Notes: generated from the letters alone by a model not told the origin. Shown: positions 6,050 to 14,816, numbered from the stretch's first letter. The stretch: DNA of 44,973 nt from an uncultured Bacteroidales bacterium (GCA_902768605.1 CACXLY010000008.1:13577-58549), one strand, 5' to 3'. Numbers and translations: made by a program.

Positions 6050-9000
6050 ATGAAAAACCTCACGACCTCCTTTGCAAGGGCAGCCATGCTGTTGCTGCTT
6101 GCAGTGTTCACGACAACTACGGCCCAGGCACAGGAACCAGACCTTGGCTTCATCACCGACGTGCCTACTGTCGATGGTGGACAAGCCTCCGGCTGGAGCG
6201 ATGGTGCCAAAGAGCATCTCGTTGACGGCGACCTCACTACAAAGTACGGAGTGACCAATGCTAACCCTTGGATTGAGTTCCACTACTCCAGCGCTATCAC
6301 CCCAAAGGGTTACGCCCTCTGGACTGCTGGCGACACAGAAGGCAGACGAAACCCCAAAACATGGACTATCATGGCAAAGAACAGCGGTGATGCCGACTGG
6401 ACAGTATTGACAACGGTTGACAACTCCGCTGGCGACAAACTGCCTATGGCAAACAATACACGTACTCTGTTTTCTCTCGACAACTCGACAGCCTATCAGT
6501 ACTATCGCTTCGAAGCCACCCGTACTACCAGCGGCGAAAATGCCAACCAGTTCCAGCTTGCCGAGCTTCAGTTCTGCACAGTGTCGCCTGCCCCATACCT
6601 CCAATATGCTCGCGTCACAGGTTTACAGAGCAGTTATCAATATGATGACGGCAACGACATTGCCATCGACTATACTGTGACGGCTCTCGACGGTAACGTA
6701 CTGACGAAAGGCACACACTTTACAGAGACAATTAAAAACAGCAGCGACGAAACCGTGACCAGTGTCGCAGCAAAAGGCAACTATACCCTGACCATTACAG
6801 CTATCGCCCCTTACTATGGTTCGCAGACGTTGAACTTCAGCGTCATTGATGGAACCGACCTCTCGACCATTACGTCAAACTACACGGCACAGGACGGCGA
6901 GACACTGACCGGCACACTGGGAAGTAACGTGAAGATTTCCATTGCCGACGGCGCAACGGTGACGCTCAGCGGTGTCACCATCAACGGAAATGGAACAGGT
7001 AATAACTGCAACTGGGCAGGTATCACCTGTGAGGGCGATGCCACAATTATCCTGAAGGAAGGTAGCATTAACAATGTGACAGGATTCTATGGGAAATCTG
7101 GTATATTTGTCCCCCAGGGCAAAACGCTCACGATAAAAGGCAGTGGTACGCTTAACGCTACATGTGGCACCGCATCAGATGGATACTCTATAGGTGCAGG
7201 CATTGGTGGTTCAAATAGCCAGCCGGCGGGAAATATCAGAATCGAAGGTGGCGTCATCAATGCCACAGGCGCTGCAGCTGGTGGTGCTGGCATTGGTGGT
7301 GGCTGGGCAGTAGGTGCATCTTGTGGCAGCATCACTATTACGGGTGGAACTGTCAGGGCTACAGGCGGGGGAAGTGCTGCAGGCATCGGTGCCGGTTATA
7401 GTAGTTCGTCCAGCTCTAAACCCTATTGTGGCGATATCATAATCAGTGGAGGCACCGTAGATGCCAATGGCGGCTGGGGCTCAGCAGGTATTGGCGGAAG
7501 TGCAGATAGCAATTGTGGCAAAATCACCATCACCAATGAGGTTTATTCCGTTACTGCCCAAAAAGGCAACACTGCTCCTTACAGCATCGGCGCAGGTAAA
7601 AGCAGCAGCTGCGGCACCGTGACCATCGGCGGCGTAGAGACAGGCAACATCGCCCAAAGCCCCATCACCTACAAACCATCGGAAAACTTCAATTACACAG
7701 TTGCATTCAACAGCAATGGCGGCTCAGGCTCGATGGATAATCAACAATTCCTTTATGGCTTTGCACAAAACCTCAGAGCCAACACCTTCACCTGTACTGG
7801 CCGTAATTTCTTAGGATGGTCCACCATAGCCGACGGCGAAGTAGCCTACACCGATGGGCAAAGCGTAACCACCGTTACCAATGCTACGGCAAACTCCACA
7901 GTGACGCTTTATGCACAATGGAACCACAACATTGACCTCTCAACACTAACCGGCAATTTCACAGCAATAAACGGTGATGTATTGACTGGCACACTGGGCG
8001 GCAACTACAAGATTTCCATCGCCGGCGGCGCAACGGTGACGCTACAGAATGCGACCATCAATGGAAATGGAACAGGTGATAACTGCAACTGGGCAGGTAT
8101 CACCTGTGAGGGCGATGCCACAATTATCCTGAAGGAAGGTAGCATTAACAATGTGACAGGATTCTATTTTAGATCTGGTATATTTGTCCCCCAGGGCAAA
8201 ACGCTCACGATAAAAGGCAGTGGTACGCTTAACGCTACATGTGGCACCGCATCAAATGGACACTCCTCTGTAGGTGCAGGCATTGGTGGTTCGAATTCAC
8301 AGCTGGCGGGAAATATCAGAATCGAAGGTGGCGTCATCTATGCCACAGGCGGAAGAAGTGGTGCGGCGGGCATCGGTAGTGGCTACTCGAAAGGTGCATC
8401 TTGTGGCAGCATCACTATTACGGGTGGAACTGTCACGGCTAGAGGCGGGGGAAGTGCTGCAGGCATCGGTGCCGGTTATAGTGGTTCGTCCAACCCTAAA
8501 CCCAATTGTGGCGATATCATAATCAGTGGAGGCACCGTATATGCCTATGGCGGCGGGGGCTCAGCAGGTATTGGCGGAAGTGCAGATAGCAATTGTGGCA
8601 AAATCACCATCACCAATGAGGTTTATTCCGTTACTGCCCAAAAAGGCAACAATGCTCCTTACAGCATCGGCGCAGGTAAAAGCAGCAGCTGCGGCACCGT
8701 GACCATCGGCGGCGTAGAGACGGGCAACATTTCTCAAAGTCCTTTTGAAACCTATCCCTACACAGTCGCTTTCGATGCCAATGGCGGAACGGGTACGATA
8801 ATAGAAGACATGAACTTCATGTACAATGTGCCCCAGAACCTAAGCGATAACACCTTCACCCACACAAACGGTGCCTATATGGGATGGAACACCCAAGCCG
8901 ATGGCAGCGGCACTGCCCTCGCTGACGGACAAAACGTCAGCACTCTGGCGTCAACGTCAGGTGCCACCGTAACACTCTATGCACAATGGCAAGGAGGTGA

Positions 9001-9736
9001 ACTGGTGGACGGCACTCCTTATAAGGTAACACAAGACGGCTCTGTATCCACAGCCACCTACACAAGGCCGCTTACTGGCCGCGTGGGCAAGCATCAGGCT
9101 TGGTTCGTTCCCTTCGACTATGAGATTACGTCTGACGACGAAAGCAAGTTCAGCTTCTACAAGATTAACATGATTGCCAATTCGCCCACTCCGAGCCAGG
9201 GAGCAACCGACGAGATGTGGGTATTCCTGAAACCCATCGGCGCAGGCACTGTGCTCCATGCCAACATGCCTTACGTCTTTAAGCCAAAGGAAGACATGGA
9301 AAGCTATTCGTTCACCACAGCCAATACTACGCTGAAGGCAAAGGACACAGAAGTGCTTGCCAAGATGGAGACGATGGAAGACATCTACGAGGTTTACGGC
9401 ATCTACCAGAACACCTCGCCCTCGGCAAGCGACCCCTTCTACTACGTCAACTACTACGGAGAAATCAGCCTCGGCAATAGCAGCTCTGTCACTGTTGGCC
9501 CATACCGCTGGATAATCCGCAAGACAAGCAAGTTCGGAGGCACGACAAGCTATGCCCGCGAGATGCACTTCTTCGACGGCGAGGAGGACGATGCAACAGG
9601 TTTAAATGAAGAATTAAGAATGAAGAATGAAGAATCGTCGGAAGATTGGTACACGCTGGATGGCGTGAAGCTCTCGGGCAAACCCACGCAGAAGGGCATC
9701 TACATCCATGGCGGCAGAAAGGAGGCCATACGATGA
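6050..9736 (+). CDS. Large secreted surface protein with F5/8-like domain, beta-helix repeats and InlB-like repeats
   Basis: A 1228-aa exported protein. A signal peptide covers residues 1-28 (cleavage after AQAQ). Residues 35-180 resemble an F5/8 type C (discoidin-like) carbohydrate-binding domain. Two long glycine-rich repeats (about 273-540 and 628-897) of short strands such as GSITITGGTV and AAGIGAGY suggest a right-handed beta-helix. Each is followed by an InlB B-repeat/Listeria-Bacteroides repeat ending VTLYAQW (about 547-624 and 902-980). A further domain leads to a tail, YTLDGVKLSGKPTQKGIYI, typical of Prevotella exported proteins and reminiscent of a type IX secretion sorting tail. 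Residues about 1185-1197 (LNEELRMKNEESS) are encoded by an intergenic repeat word. It is probably an adhesin or glycan binder; no catalytic motif was seen. A 59-aa gene overlaps its stop. Confidence 0.85.
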   Translation: MKNLTTSFARAAMLLLLAVFTTTTAQAQEPDLGFITDVPTVDGGQASGWSDGAKEHLVDGDLTTKYGVTNANPWIEFHYSSAITPKGYALWTAGDTEGRRNPKTWTIMAKNSGDADWTVLTTVDNSAGDKLPMANNTRTLFSLDNSTAYQYYRFEATRTTSGENANQFQLAELQFCTVSPAPYLQYARVTGLQSSYQYDDGNDIAIDYTVTALDGNVLTKGTHFTETIKNSSDETVTSVAAKGNYTLTITAIAPYYGSQTLNFSVIDGTDLSTITSNYTAQDGETLTGTLGSNVKISIADGATVTLSGVTINGNGTGNNCNWAGITCEGDATIILKEGSINNVTGFYGKSGIFVPQGKTLTIKGSGTLNATCGTASDGYSIGAGIGGSNSQPAGNIRIEGGVINATGAAAGGAGIGGGWAVGASCGSITITGGTVRATGGGSAAGIGAGYSSSSSSKPYCGDIIISGGTVDANGGWGSAGIGGSADSNCGKITITNEVYSVTAQKGNTAPYSIGAGKSSSCGTVTIGGVETGNIAQSPITYKPSENFNYTVAFNSNGGSGSMDNQQFLYGFAQNLRANTFTCTGRNFLGWSTIADGEVAYTDGQSVTTVTNATANSTVTLYAQWNHNIDLSTLTGNFTAINGDVLTGTLGGNYKISIAGGATVTLQNATINGNGTGDNCNWAGITCEGDATIILKEGSINNVTGFYFRSGIFVPQGKTLTIKGSGTLNATCGTASNGHSSVGAGIGGSNSQLAGNIRIEGGVIYATGGRSGAAGIGSGYSKGASCGSITITGGTVTARGGGSAAGIGAGYSGSSNPKPNCGDIIISGGTVYAYGGGGSAGIGGSADSNCGKITITNEVYSVTAQKGNNAPYSIGAGKSSSCGTVTIGGVETGNISQSPFETYPYTVAFDANGGTGTIIEDMNFMYNVPQNLSDNTFTHTNGAYMGWNTQADGSGTALADGQNVSTLASTSGATVTLYAQWQGGELVDGTPYKVTQDGSVSTATYTRPLTGRVGKHQAWFVPFDYEITSDDESKFSFYKINMIANSPTPSQGATDEMWVFLKPIGAGTVLHANMPYVFKPKEDMESYSFTTANTTLKAKDTEVLAKMETMEDIYEVYGIYQNTSPSASDPFYYVNYYGEISLGNSSSVTVGPYRWIIRKTSKFGGTTSYAREMHFFDGEEDDATGLNEELRMKNEESSEDWYTLDGVKLSGKPTQKGIYIHGGRKEAIR
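6868..8757 (+). repeat. About 1.08-kb in-frame duplication within the surface-protein gene
   Basis: Sequence from about 6868 to 7680 recurs at about 7945 to 8757. The offset is 1077 nt early and 1080 nt later, so one codon was gained. Stretches of about 100 nt are identical, such as the block around 7021-7090 and 8098-8167. The duplication is recent or kept homogeneous by gene conversion. Confidence 0.85.
9598..9636 (+). repeat. gaattaagaatgaagaatg word inside the surface-protein coding region
   Basis: The same word as in intergenic gaps (11590, 12750, 12840) is read in frame here just before the C-terminal tail. Confidence 0.7.
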
Positions 9737-9912
9737 AAACTTCATACAAGAAACCCGGAATGGCAGCAGTCCCGCTACAACAGCGGGGAGTGCTGCTTTC
9801 CGGCAGCCCTGACCCCGGCTCCGTGATAAATCCGGGCGAGCCGAATGTGCCTGCCGGTGTCCGCGAGGAGAATCATCTCAGCGACAAGAACCTTTGGGAC
9901 GAAGAGTGGTAA
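9733..9912 (+). CDS. Small 59-aa protein, Prevotella MKxxYxKP-type
   Basis: It starts in an ATGA overlap with the stop of the large surface-protein gene, so the two are translationally coupled. It begins MKTSYKKPGM and ends with an acidic W-rich NLWDEEW. Short peptides of this layout (MKxxYxKP..., then a GSP-like segment, then a D/E/W-rich end) often follow surface-protein genes in Prevotella. There is no clear signal peptide or membrane helix; the segment VPLQQRGVLLSG is only mildly hydrophobic. Function is unknown. A link to export or processing of the large partner is suggested only by the coupling. Confidence 0.7.
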   Translation: MKTSYKKPGMAAVPLQQRGVLLSGSPDPGSVINPGEPNVPAGVREENHLSDKNLWDEEW

Positions 9913-9915
9913 GCC

Positions 9916-11553
9916 CTAAGGCCTCCGCTCGTAAACCTGCATCTTCTGGTTGACGGTGACGGGCTCCATGATGTGACGGAGCAAAGGTCGCGGCCAGGTG
10001 AGGTTCCAAAGGTAGCTCAGCGGCTGCCAGATGAAGCGATAACGGAAGAGCTCCTCGTTGTCGTAGATGAGCTGGTAGTTGTCGGGCACCGGAGCGTCGT
10101 AGTACTCGTGGCAAGTGTTGATGGCGCCAATCTCGCGCACCAGGTACTTTATCTTTCCTGAGTTGACCAACTCAGCCTGCTCCCGCTTTATCTCAGGGTC
10201 GAGGATGCTCGAGATGAAGAAGTTGCGGTTGGGCGGCAAGTGGCGCGTATGCTGATAGATGCCCGTATCGTAGGAGCTGAACGTCAAGACCTCGCTGTCC
10301 TCCGTTTCGTTTGCATTGATTATCTCGGCCATTTCAAGAACGCTCCTGGGGAAAGTGCCGTTGAGCAAGGTGACGAGGTTCCAGTTGGTGGCAATGGCCA
10401 ATAGAGCAATAAAAGGGAAAAGGACTTTAAGGACTCTAAGGACTCTAAGGGCCTTAAGGGCTTTAGGGACTTTAGGGTCTTTAGGGTCTTTAGGGTCCTT
10501 AAGGTCTTTAAGGTCTTTAAGGTCCTTAAGGTCTTTAAGGTCTTTAGGGTCTTTAAGGTCTTTAGGGTCTTTAAGGGTCACTAAGAGCACGAAGAAGGGG
10601 AAGAGCGTGAGGAAGTAGTAGAACTGCACGGTCAGGGTGGCGAACGAGAGGACGAGCACGCCGTATGTGCCGAAGACGAGAAGCTTCACCTCCCTGCTGA
10701 CTCTGAGGAAGAAGACGGGAATCATCAGCACAGCCCAAATGCCGAGCTTCACGAGCTTGAACCACCAGAAGGGAGGCTCGCCGTTCGTACCCACGCCATG
10801 ATAGTGGAAGATGTTGACCATGAAGTACGACTCCCAAAGCGCCGCCAGCGTGCCATGAAGGGCGAAGTATGCCAGCACGCCAGCCGTCACCGCCATGAAG
10901 CCGAGGAATGCCCAAAGGACAATCGTCCAAAACTCCCTCATCTGTTCGCGCCGCCAAGCGATGCAGGCAATCACAAGCAGGCCTCCGACGTAGAAGAACA
11001 GGAGGTTAAACTTCATCCAAAAAAGCAGAGCCACGCCGATGCCCATCGCCACAGAATGCCAACGGCCCGGCAGCTCGCGGTGCATCACATACCGCAGCAT
11101 CAGGTAAAGGCTGTGGGCAAAGATGGGCAAGGCAAACTCCTCCACGCTGTCGCCATAGGAGAAGAAGTCGGAGGAATAGGTCAGGAGGCCAAGAAAAAGT
11201 GAAAAGGTGAAAAGGTGAAAAGGTGAAAAGAACGACGTGAAGAGCTTCATCGTCTTCCACGAAAAGAGCAGATAGAAGTAGCAGCACACTATCTCCAGGA
11301 AATAGATGCCGATGAAGCTGCTCCTCGACAGCATGGCCGCCCATTCGTGAAGGAAGAAGAGCACAGGCCCCTTGTGGTCGAAGATATCCACATAAAGCTC
11401 CCTGCCGCCAAGCATCGCGTTGCCTATCGTCATATAGACATTGGCATCGTCCCACGGATTGAGCGGATAGAGGAACGAACAAGTGCTGAACACAGTGATG
11501 AGAAGCACTGCAAAGAGGAGGAAGAAAAGCCTTCCTTTTAGTCCATAGTTCAT
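9916..11553 (-). CDS. Polytopic membrane protein, GT-C glycosyltransferase-like
   Basis: A 545-aa integral membrane protein with about 10 or more hydrophobic helices. The N-terminal helix is followed by a loop, PWDDANVYMTIGNAMLGG, then YVDIFDHKGPVLFFLHE. An acidic first loop with D/E residues and a D-x-KGP motif is typical of GT-C (PMT/family-39-like) lipid-sugar glycosyltransferases, so it probably transfers sugar from a polyprenyl carrier at the periplasmic face. Two repeat words lie in frame. A 17-unit KDL/KDP tripeptide run (residues about 322-373, DNA 10419-10586) falls between membrane helices. An FSPFHLFTFSLF stretch comes from gtgaaaag words (11191-11230). A TATCTTTG box on this strand (11583-11576) precedes the start at 11553. 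Its 3' end abuts the convergent small gene. Confidence 0.75.
   Translation of the reverse strand: MNYGLKGRLFFLLFAVLLITVFSTCSFLYPLNPWDDANVYMTIGNAMLGGRELYVDIFDHKGPVLFFLHEWAAMLSRSSFIGIYFLEIVCCYFYLLFSWKTMKLFTSFFSPFHLFTFSLFLGLLTYSSDFFSYGDSVEEFALPIFAHSLYLMLRYVMHRELPGRWHSVAMGIGVALLFWMKFNLLFFYVGGLLVIACIAWRREQMREFWTIVLWAFLGFMAVTAGVLAYFALHGTLAALWESYFMVNIFHYHGVGTNGEPPFWWFKLVKLGIWAVLMIPVFFLRVSREVKLLVFGTYGVLVLSFATLTVQFYYFLTLFPFFVLLVTLKDPKDLKDPKDLKDLKDLKDLKDLKDPKDPKDPKVPKALKALRVLRVLKVLFPFIALLAIATNWNLVTLLNGTFPRSVLEMAEIINANETEDSEVLTFSSYDTGIYQHTRHLPPNRNFFISSILDPEIKREQAELVNSGKIKYLVREIGAINTCHEYYDAPVPDNYQLIYDNEELFRYRFIWQPLSYLWNLTWPRPLLRHIMEPVTVNQKMQVYERRP
10419..10586 (+). repeat. 9-nt tandem array (aaggtcttt units) inside a coding region
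   Basis: About 17-18 degenerate 9-nt units written on the plus strand as aaggtcttt or agggtcttt. On the coding (minus) strand they give KDP/KDL triplets drifting to KAL/RVL. The reading frame is intact. Confidence 0.85.
11191..11230 (+). repeat. aaaaggtg words inside a coding region
   Basis: Four copies of gtgaaaag lie in the GT-C-like gene. The same family occurs between genes at 29207-29250 and in frame at 30062. Confidence 0.75.
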
Positions 11554-11656
11554 AGTTCAAAGTTCATAGTTGATGCAAAGATACAAAGAAATTAAGAATT
11601 ATGAATTAAGAATTAAGAATTATTTCGTACCTTTGCACGATAAAACGCGATTATAG
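11554..11656. promoter_or_regulatory. Divergent promoter region with word repeats
   Basis: CAAAGATA at 11576-11583 is a minus-strand TATCTTTG box for the membrane-protein gene. TACCTTTG at 11628-11635 is the plus-strand box for the DUF1573 gene; its -33 region is made of aattaag words and has no clear TTTG. catagttcatagttcaaag words (11553-11570) and aattaagaattatgaa words fill the rest. Confidence 0.6.
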
Positions 11657-12748
11657 ATGAACAAACACATAACTCTCCTCATACTCTTCGCTGCCTATTC
11701 AATGTTCAATGTTCAATGTTCAATGATTTTGGCTCAGCCTCGCTTTGTGCCAGATACGGACATCAAGAAGGTGGGCGAAGTGGAGTTCCAGGTGCCCCGG
11801 CACTTCAGTCTTGGCTTTACGAACAAAGGCGACAAGCCTCTCATCATCAAAGAGGTGAAGGCATCATGCGGCTGCCTCGATGTCGCGTTCCCCAAAGGTC
11901 CCATTGCTGCAGGCTCTCGCGGCGAGATAAGTCTCACGTTCGATGCTAAGCTGCTTGGCTCGTTCTACAAGGAGGTGGAGGTGCAGACCAATGCCTCCGA
12001 CAAACCCTCCTACGTGGCCATTCAGGGAACCGTAGTGACTGAAGTGCACGACTACAGCGACGAGTTCCCTATCGACCTCGGCAATGTCAGGCTCGTGACG
12101 AACATCGTAGAGTTTGAGGACGTCAACAGAGGCGACCAGCCTACTGCCGAGCTGCGCCTGCTCAATGCTGACCGAACGGCCTTCCGCCCTGAGCTGATGC
12201 ACCTGCCGCCGTATCTCTCGGCAGATTACTTGCCCGAAGACATTCCCGCAGGCAAGGCAGGCACCATTCGCCTCACCCTCGACAGCGAGAAGCTCAGCTC
12301 CTTAGGCCTCAACCAGACCAGCATTTACCTCTCACGCTATATGGGCGACAAGATAGGCGACACGAACGAGATTCTCGTCTCGGCCATCCTCTTGCCAAGC
12401 TTTGCCGACATGAGCGACGAGGCTCTTGCCGAAGCTCCCGAGCTCAGCATCAGCGAGTCATCGATCGACATGGGCGCTTTCAATGGGAAGAAGGCACTCA
12501 GCCGCACCATCATGCTCACCAATACAGGCAAGAGCGACCTCCACATCCACGCAGTACAGGTCTTCAACAAAGCCATCAGCGTCAGCATCGACAAGAGCAC
12601 CATTCGCCCGGGAAAAAGCACAAAGCTGAAGATAAGCGTCGCTGCCCGCTACATGGGCAAGAGCAAGGGCCGCATGCGCGTCATGCTCATCACCGACGCT
12701 CCCAGGCAGGCGAAGCAATACATCAATGTGGACGTTATGACAAATTAA
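11657..12748 (+). CDS. DUF1573 domain protein, exported
   Basis: A 363-aa protein with an N-terminal signal peptide (residues 1-27, ending MILAQ) and two DUF1573-like Ig-fold domains. The first holds the hallmark KEVKASCGCLDV at about residues 66-77, with strands such as FSLGFTNKGDKPLIIK. The C-terminal one repeats the pattern (SRTIMLTNTGKSDLHIHAV) but without the CGC motif. The family is common in Bacteroidetes and is thought to be periplasmic or cell-surface associated; its role is unknown. The hydrophobic part of the signal peptide, SMFNVQCSM, is encoded by a run of aatgttc repeats. A TACCTTTG box lies 22 nt upstream. It stands alone, with repeat-filled DNA on both sides. Confidence 0.85.
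   Translation: MNKHITLLILFAAYSMFNVQCSMILAQPRFVPDTDIKKVGEVEFQVPRHFSLGFTNKGDKPLIIKEVKASCGCLDVAFPKGPIAAGSRGEISLTFDAKLLGSFYKEVEVQTNASDKPSYVAIQGTVVTEVHDYSDEFPIDLGNVRLVTNIVEFEDVNRGDQPTAELRLLNADRTAFRPELMHLPPYLSADYLPEDIPAGKAGTIRLTLDSEKLSSLGLNQTSIYLSRYMGDKIGDTNEILVSAILLPSFADMSDEALAEAPELSISESSIDMGAFNGKKALSRTIMLTNTGKSDLHIHAVQVFNKAISVSIDKSTIRPGKSTKLKISVAARYMGKSKGRMRVMLITDAPRQAKQYINVDVMTN
11699..11725 (+). repeat. ttcaatg x4 inside a signal-peptide coding segment
   Basis: Four perfect or near-perfect 7-nt ttcaatg units encode part of the signal peptide of the DUF1573 protein. Because 7 is not a multiple of 3, each unit is read in a different frame, giving FNVQCSM. Confidence 0.75.
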
Positions 12749-12885
12749 GAATTAAGAATTAAAAATTAAAAGTGAAGAGTTTGCAACCGCGCTTAATTAT
12801 GCTCCGCGACTACATTCGCGCCTCAGTGCTAGAGCATCTGAGAATTATGAATTAAGAATTGTGAATTAAGAACTATGAACTAAAC
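12749..12885. repeat. Intergenic repeat cluster with a 36-nt hairpin element
   Basis: aattaag words, then agtgaagagtttgcaaccgc, then a 36-nt element at 12803-12838 that can fold (ATGCTC..GAGCAT outer, CGCGA..TCGCG inner), then more aattaag/aactatg words up to the meaB start. The 36-nt element recurs at 30536-30571 with 4 mismatches. Confidence 0.7.
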
Positions 12886-13983
12886 ATGACGCATCCTGAA
12901 AACAATCCCGAATATGCAGGCTTGACCGTGAACAGCGGCGTAGGTCCTGTCTCTATCGTCAACCCGCACCTCAACAGGCAGCGCTTTGCACGCCGTCACC
13001 TTACGGCCGGCGACTACGTGGAAGGCATCCTAAAGGGCAACATCACTATCCTCGGACAGGCTGTGACGCTGGTCGAAAGCACCATTCCCGAACATCAAGT
13101 CATCGCACAAGAGGTTATCGAGAAGTGCCTGCCGCATTCAGGCAACAGCGTCCGCATCGGCATCAGCGGCGTTCCGGGTGCTGGCAAGAGCACAAGCATC
13201 GACGAGTTCGGCATCCATGTCCTAAAGCAGTACGGCGGACGACTTGCTGTCCTTGCCATCGACCCCAGCAGCGAGAGGACGAAAGGCAGCATCCTCGGCG
13301 ACAAGACTCGCATGGAGAAGCTCAGCGTGCACCCCGACTCCTTCATTCGTCCCAGCCCCTCGGCAGGCAGTCTTGGCGGTGTGGCTCGCAAGACGCGCGA
13401 GACCATCATCCTTTGCGAGGCAGCAGGTTTCGACAAGATTTTCGTCGAGACGGTTGGTGTGGGACAAAGCGAGACGGCCTGTCACTCGATGGTCGATTTC
13501 TTCCTCCTCATCCAGTTGGCAGGCACAGGCGACGAGCTGCAAGGCATCAAGCGCGGCATCATGGAGATGGCCGACGGCATCATCATCAACAAATGCGACG
13601 GAAACAACGTCGATAAGTGCCAGCTCGCAGCCACTCACTTCCGCAACGCGCTCCAGCTCTTCCCGCTGCCGGAAAGCGGCTGGGCACCACAAGTCCTCAC
13701 CTATAGCGGCTTCTACGGCTACGGCATCAAGGAGGTTTGGGATATGGTGTACAGCTATCTCGACTTCGTAAAGAAGAGCGGTTATTTCGATTATCGCAGG
13801 GCTGAGCAGGCAAAGTACTGGATGTACGAAAGCATCAACGAGCAACTGATGGGAAACTTCTACCACAACCCCACCATTGCCGACATGCTTCAAGCCGCCG
13901 AGCAAGGGGTGCTGCGGGGCGAAAGGACATCATTCGTCGCAGCCAAGCAGCTCCTCGACTCTTACTTTGCACTCCTCCATTAG
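12886..13983 (+). CDS. meaB: Methylmalonyl-CoA mutase-associated GTPase MeaB
   Basis: A G3E-family GTPase that protects and helps load adenosylcobalamin on methylmalonyl-CoA mutase, in the propionate/succinate interconversion used by Bacteroidales. Walker A GVPGAGKST is at residues 95-103. Then follow the family signature AIDPSSERTKGSILGDKTRM, Walker B-like ETVGVGQSE, and NKCDG as the guanine-specificity motif. The N-terminal helical arm and C-terminal dimerisation helices are present; 365 aa is normal. The mutase genes are not in this window. Its 3' end overlaps the convergent ispH gene by 54 bp. Confidence 0.95.
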   Translation: MTHPENNPEYAGLTVNSGVGPVSIVNPHLNRQRFARRHLTAGDYVEGILKGNITILGQAVTLVESTIPEHQVIAQEVIEKCLPHSGNSVRIGISGVPGAGKSTSIDEFGIHVLKQYGGRLAVLAIDPSSERTKGSILGDKTRMEKLSVHPDSFIRPSPSAGSLGGVARKTRETIILCEAAGFDKIFVETVGVGQSETACHSMVDFFLLIQLAGTGDELQGIKRGIMEMADGIIINKCDGNNVDKCQLAATHFRNALQLFPLPESGWAPQVLTYSGFYGYGIKEVWDMVYSYLDFVKKSGYFDYRRAEQAKYWMYESINEQLMGNFYHNPTIADMLQAAEQGVLRGERTSFVAAKQLLDSYFALLH

Positions 13984-14802
13984 CCATTTGGGGGTGCTCG
14001 TGGCACCGCAGATACCTATCGACTCACATCCTTGCAGCCAGCGGACATCAATCTCGCTGGCTGTATCTATCATGTAGGAACGCGGATTGGCCTCGCGACA
14101 CTCATTGAAGAGCACACGCCCATTACTGCTTTTCTTGCCGCAGACAAAGAGCACGGCATCGTGCCTCAGGGCAAAACTGCGAATGTTGGGCATGCGGTTT
14201 GCCACCTGTCGGCAAATGGTGTCGTAGTAGGTAAAGGTTGCCTCGGGGCTGATGTGCTGCTGAACGTAATCAACTATCTTTCGGAACTCGTCGAGGGGCT
14301 TGGTCGTCTGGGAGTAGAGACAAATGTCGCGATTGAAGTCGAGCTTCCTGGCATCATCTGCCGACTCGATGATGATGGCCGTTTCCTCCGTCTGTCCCAC
14401 AAGGCCAAGCACCTCAGCATGTCCGTTCTTGCCAAAGATGACAATCTGCTTTTTGTGCTCAGTATCAGCATCATACTCCTTCTTGATGCGTTCCTGAAGG
14501 TGCAGCACCACGGGACAAGTGGCGTCAATCAGGTTGATGGAATGTTGGCGGGCAAGTGCGTAGGTCGATGGCGGTTCGCCATGGGCACGGAGCAAGACCT
14601 TGGCATCGTGGATGTTGCGCATCTGGTCGTGATTGATGGTGACGAGCCCCATCTGCTGCAAGCGGTCGCACTCCTTGCCATTGTGCACGATGTCGCCCAA
14701 GCAATAGAGCCGTTCCTCCTTCGCAAGTTCCTCCTCAGCCTTGCCGATGGCACGCGTCACACCGAAACAAAAGCCCGAACCCTGGTCGATTTCTATTTTC
14801 AT
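13930..14802 (-). CDS. ispH: 4-hydroxy-3-methylbut-2-enyl diphosphate reductase
   Basis: The last step of the MEP isoprenoid pathway: an iron-sulfur enzyme that reduces HMBPP to IPP and DMAPP. The three cluster cysteines are at residues 12 (GFCFGV), 96 (DATCPVV) and 197 (DTICRQV). Substrate-binding histidines are in DIVHNG and LLRAHGEP, and SQTT and SSNGRVLFNECR are also typical. Length 290 aa is normal. A minus-strand TATCTTTG box (14814-14807) lies so close to the ATG that a transcript from it would be almost leaderless. The last 54 bp overlap the end of meaB on the other strand. A polyprenyl synthase gene that would use its product is 4 kb away. Confidence 0.95.
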   Translation of the reverse strand: MKIEIDQGSGFCFGVTRAIGKAEEELAKEERLYCLGDIVHNGKECDRLQQMGLVTINHDQMRNIHDAKVLLRAHGEPPSTYALARQHSINLIDATCPVVLHLQERIKKEYDADTEHKKQIVIFGKNGHAEVLGLVGQTEETAIIIESADDARKLDFNRDICLYSQTTKPLDEFRKIVDYVQQHISPEATFTYYDTICRQVANRMPNIRSFALRHDAVLFVCGKKSSNGRVLFNECREANPRSYMIDTASEIDVRWLQGCESIGICGATSTPKWLMEECKVRVEELLGCDE

Positions 14803-14806
14803 GCTG

Positions 14807-14814
14807 CAAAGATA
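14807..14814 (-). promoter_or_regulatory. TATCTTTG box directly at the ispH start
   Basis: The box ends 5 nt before the ATG on the minus strand. If used with the normal spacing, transcription would begin at about the start codon. Confidence 0.45.
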
Positions 14815-14816
14815 AG

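Noticed and set aside
10316..10618. 100-aa plus-strand frame with an LRSLRSLGS run
   Set aside because: It is the mirror of the 9-nt array inside the minus-strand GT-C-like gene.
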